6,512 bases of DNA from Bacteroidota bacterium. Lineage in GTDB: Bacteria > Bacteroidota > Bacteroidia > Chitinophagales > Chitinophagaceae. The stretch covers positions 1-6,512 of the forward strand of contig JAKPBL010000188.1 in the NCBI GenBank assembly GCA_029778965.1, written 5' to 3'. Under the pieces are notes generated by a model, which did no database searches, was not told the origin of the DNA, and worked only from the letters and a program-made list of their open reading frames with translations. This document shows positions 5,119 through 6,512 of this stretch, piece by piece; the stretch's first letter is position 1; each line of letters begins with the position of its first letter. The position numbers and the translations under genes were made by a program.

Positions 5119-6512
5119 ATGGCATACGATGTTTTGGTGATTGGCAGTGGTCCCGGTGGTTATGTGGCCGCCATCCGCGCCGCTCAGCTCGGGTTCAAAA
5201 CAGCTATTGTAGAAAAAGAAAGCCTCGGCGGTATTTGCCTGAACTGGGGATGTATTCCTACCAAAGCACTGCTGAAAAGCGCCCAGGTAATGGAATATAT
5301 CAAGCACGCGCAGAATTACGGCATCGAAGCATCGGGATCGCCCAATTTCGACGCCGTGATAAAACGCAGCCGCGGTGTGGCCGATAAAATGAGCAAGGGC
5401 GTTCAGTTCCTGCTGAAGAAGAACAAGATCGATGTGATCATGGGCTTCGGTAAGGTCAAAGGCAAAGGCCAGGTGGAAGTGAGCAAAGCCGACGGCAGCA
5501 AGGAAACCGTAGAAGCCAAACACATCGTAATCGCCACCGGCGGCCGCAGCCGCGAATTGCCCGCGCTGAAGCAGGATGGCAAAAAAGTGATCGGCTACCG
5601 GGAAGCGATGGTATTGCCCCAGTTGCCCAAATCCATGATCGTGGTGGGCAGCGGCGCCATCGGTGTGGAGTTCGCCTATTTTTACAACGCCATGGGTTCG
5701 AAGGTAACCATCGTTGAGTTCATGCCGAAAGTGGTGCCCGTTGAAGACGATGATATCTCCAAAGAACTCGAAAAACAATACAAGAAGCAGGGCATCGAGA
5801 TCATGACCAATGCAAACGTGGAAAGCGTTGATACCAGCGGCAATGGCGTGAAAGCGAAAGTGAAAACTGCCAGCGGAGAAGTTACCCTCGAAGCCGACGT
5901 GCTGTTAAGCGCCGTGGGCGTTGCTGCCAATATCGAAGGCATCGGCCTCGAAGAAAACGGCATCAAAACCGAAAAAGGCAAAATCGTCGTTGATAAATTC
6001 TATAAAACAAATGTACCGGGCATTTATGCCATCGGCGACTGCGTGCCGGGCCAGGCCCTGGCGCACGTAGCGTCTAAGGAAGGCATTATTTGCATCGAAA
6101 GCATCGCCTACGCCGAAAAGAAATACAACCACCAGCCCGAAGCGCTCGATTACAACAATGTACCGGGATGTACTTACTGCACACCCGAGATCGCTTCTGT
6201 GGGTTACACCGAAAAAGCAGCTAAGGAAGCGGGTTATGAAATCAAGGTGGGCAAGTTTCCGCTGAGCGCATCAGGCAAGGCTTCTGCTGCCGGTGCGCCG
6301 GAAGGCTTCGTGAAAGTGATCTTCGACGCCAAATACGGTGAATGGCTGGGTACGCACATGATCGGTTACAATGTAACGGAAATCATTGCCGAAACCGTAC
6401 TGGGTCGCAAGCTGGAAACCACTTACCACGAGGTACTGAATGCCATCCACCCCCACCCGACGATCAGCGAAAGCGTGAAAGACGCCATCGAAGTGGCTTA
6501 CGGCGAAGCGAT
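5119..6512 (+). CDS. lpdA: Dihydrolipoamide dehydrogenase (E3 of 2-oxoacid dehydrogenase complexes), 3' end cut by the window edge
   Basis: This FAD disulfide oxidoreductase reoxidises dihydrolipoyl groups of pyruvate, 2-oxoglutarate or branched-chain dehydrogenase complexes (or the glycine cleavage system) with NAD+. I translated 464 residues from the ATG at 5119; the family is about 465-475 long, so only a few residues should be missing. The FAD-binding GSGPGG is at 9-14, the redox-active pair Cys40/Cys45 in GGICLNWGCIPTK (38-50), ATGGRS at 139-144, the NAD-binding GSGAIGVEF at 177-185, and the second FAD motif YAIGDC at 303-308. The dimerisation domain ends with the catalytic dyad His446/Glu451 in HPHPTISE. 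The active-site cysteine spacing and the HPHPTISE end separate it from glutathione and mercuric reductases. An unusual C-x-x-C lies at 351-354 (CTYC). The promoter at 5046-5077 suggests separate transcription from the helicase. No E1, E2 or lipoylation gene is in the window. Confidence 0.96.
   Translation, partial: MAYDVLVIGSGPGGYVAAIRAAQLGFKTAIVEKESLGGICLNWGCIPTKALLKSAQVMEYIKHAQNYGIEASGSPNFDAVIKRSRGVADKMSKGVQFLLKKNKIDVIMGFGKVKGKGQVEVSKADGSKETVEAKHIVIATGGRSRELPALKQDGKKVIGYREAMVLPQLPKSMIVVGSGAIGVEFAYFYNAMGSKVTIVEFMPKVVPVEDDDISKELEKQYKKQGIEIMTNANVESVDTSGNGVKAKVKTASGEVTLEADVLLSAVGVAANIEGIGLEENGIKTEKGKIVVDKFYKTNVPGIYAIGDCVPGQALAHVASKEGIICIESIAYAEKKYNHQPEALDYNNVPGCTYCTPEIASVGYTEKAAKEAGYEIKVGKFPLSASGKASAAGAPEGFVKVIFDAKYGEWLGTHMIGYNVTEIIAETVLGRKLETTYHEVLNAIHPHPTISESVKDAIEVAYGEA

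Noticed and set aside
4999..5778. 259-codon open frame on the minus strand
   Set aside because: It spans the helicase end, the lpdA promoter and the lpdA FAD-binding region in antisense; it is a shadow of lpdA codon use.

Overview
The window looks like ordinary chromosomal DNA of a Bacteroidota member, possibly a Chitinophagaceae relative with moderately high GC. The main clues are -7 promoter boxes of the Bacteroidota type (TAnnTTTG) ahead of three genes, starts with A-rich leaders and no Shine-Dalgarno sequence, and the gene content: bacillithiol deacetylase, a DEAD-box helicase with a DbpA tail, and an agmatine-to-putrescine pair. The genus is inference. No rRNA, tRNA, mobile element, CRISPR array or phage gene is visible, and almost all of the window is coding.

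Layout. Bases 1-3341 are read on the minus strand and 3377-6512 on the plus strand, diverging from a 35-base gap. In transcription order, the minus strand holds bshB1 (PIG-L family deacetylase of bacillithiol synthesis), an 84-base gap with a likely promoter, a front-end-type membrane fatty acid desaturase, then after 20 bases aguB (N-carbamoylputrescine amidase), whose stop codon overlaps the start of aguA (agmatine deiminase, cut by the left edge). The plus strand holds a 554-residue DEAD-box RNA helicase with a C-terminal DbpA-type RNA-binding domain, a 77-base gap with a good Bacteroidota promoter, and lpdA (dihydrolipoamide dehydrogenase), which runs off the right edge probably within a few residues of its end.

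How the genes work together. AguA converts agmatine to N-carbamoylputrescine and AguB converts that to putrescine, so the ATGA-overlapping pair is a functional unit. The desaturase immediately upstream may share its transcript. BshB1 (low-molecular-weight thiol synthesis) and LpdA (2-oxoacid dehydrogenase E3, disulfide flavoenzyme) both touch redox metabolism but sit on opposite strands with no evidence of a joint system. I do not see a previously undescribed multi-gene system. The more unusual details are a CxxC pair in the LpdA C-terminal domain, three A7-A8 tracts in the desaturase gene, an 8-base palindrome at the divergent promoter, and a charged linker in the helicase.
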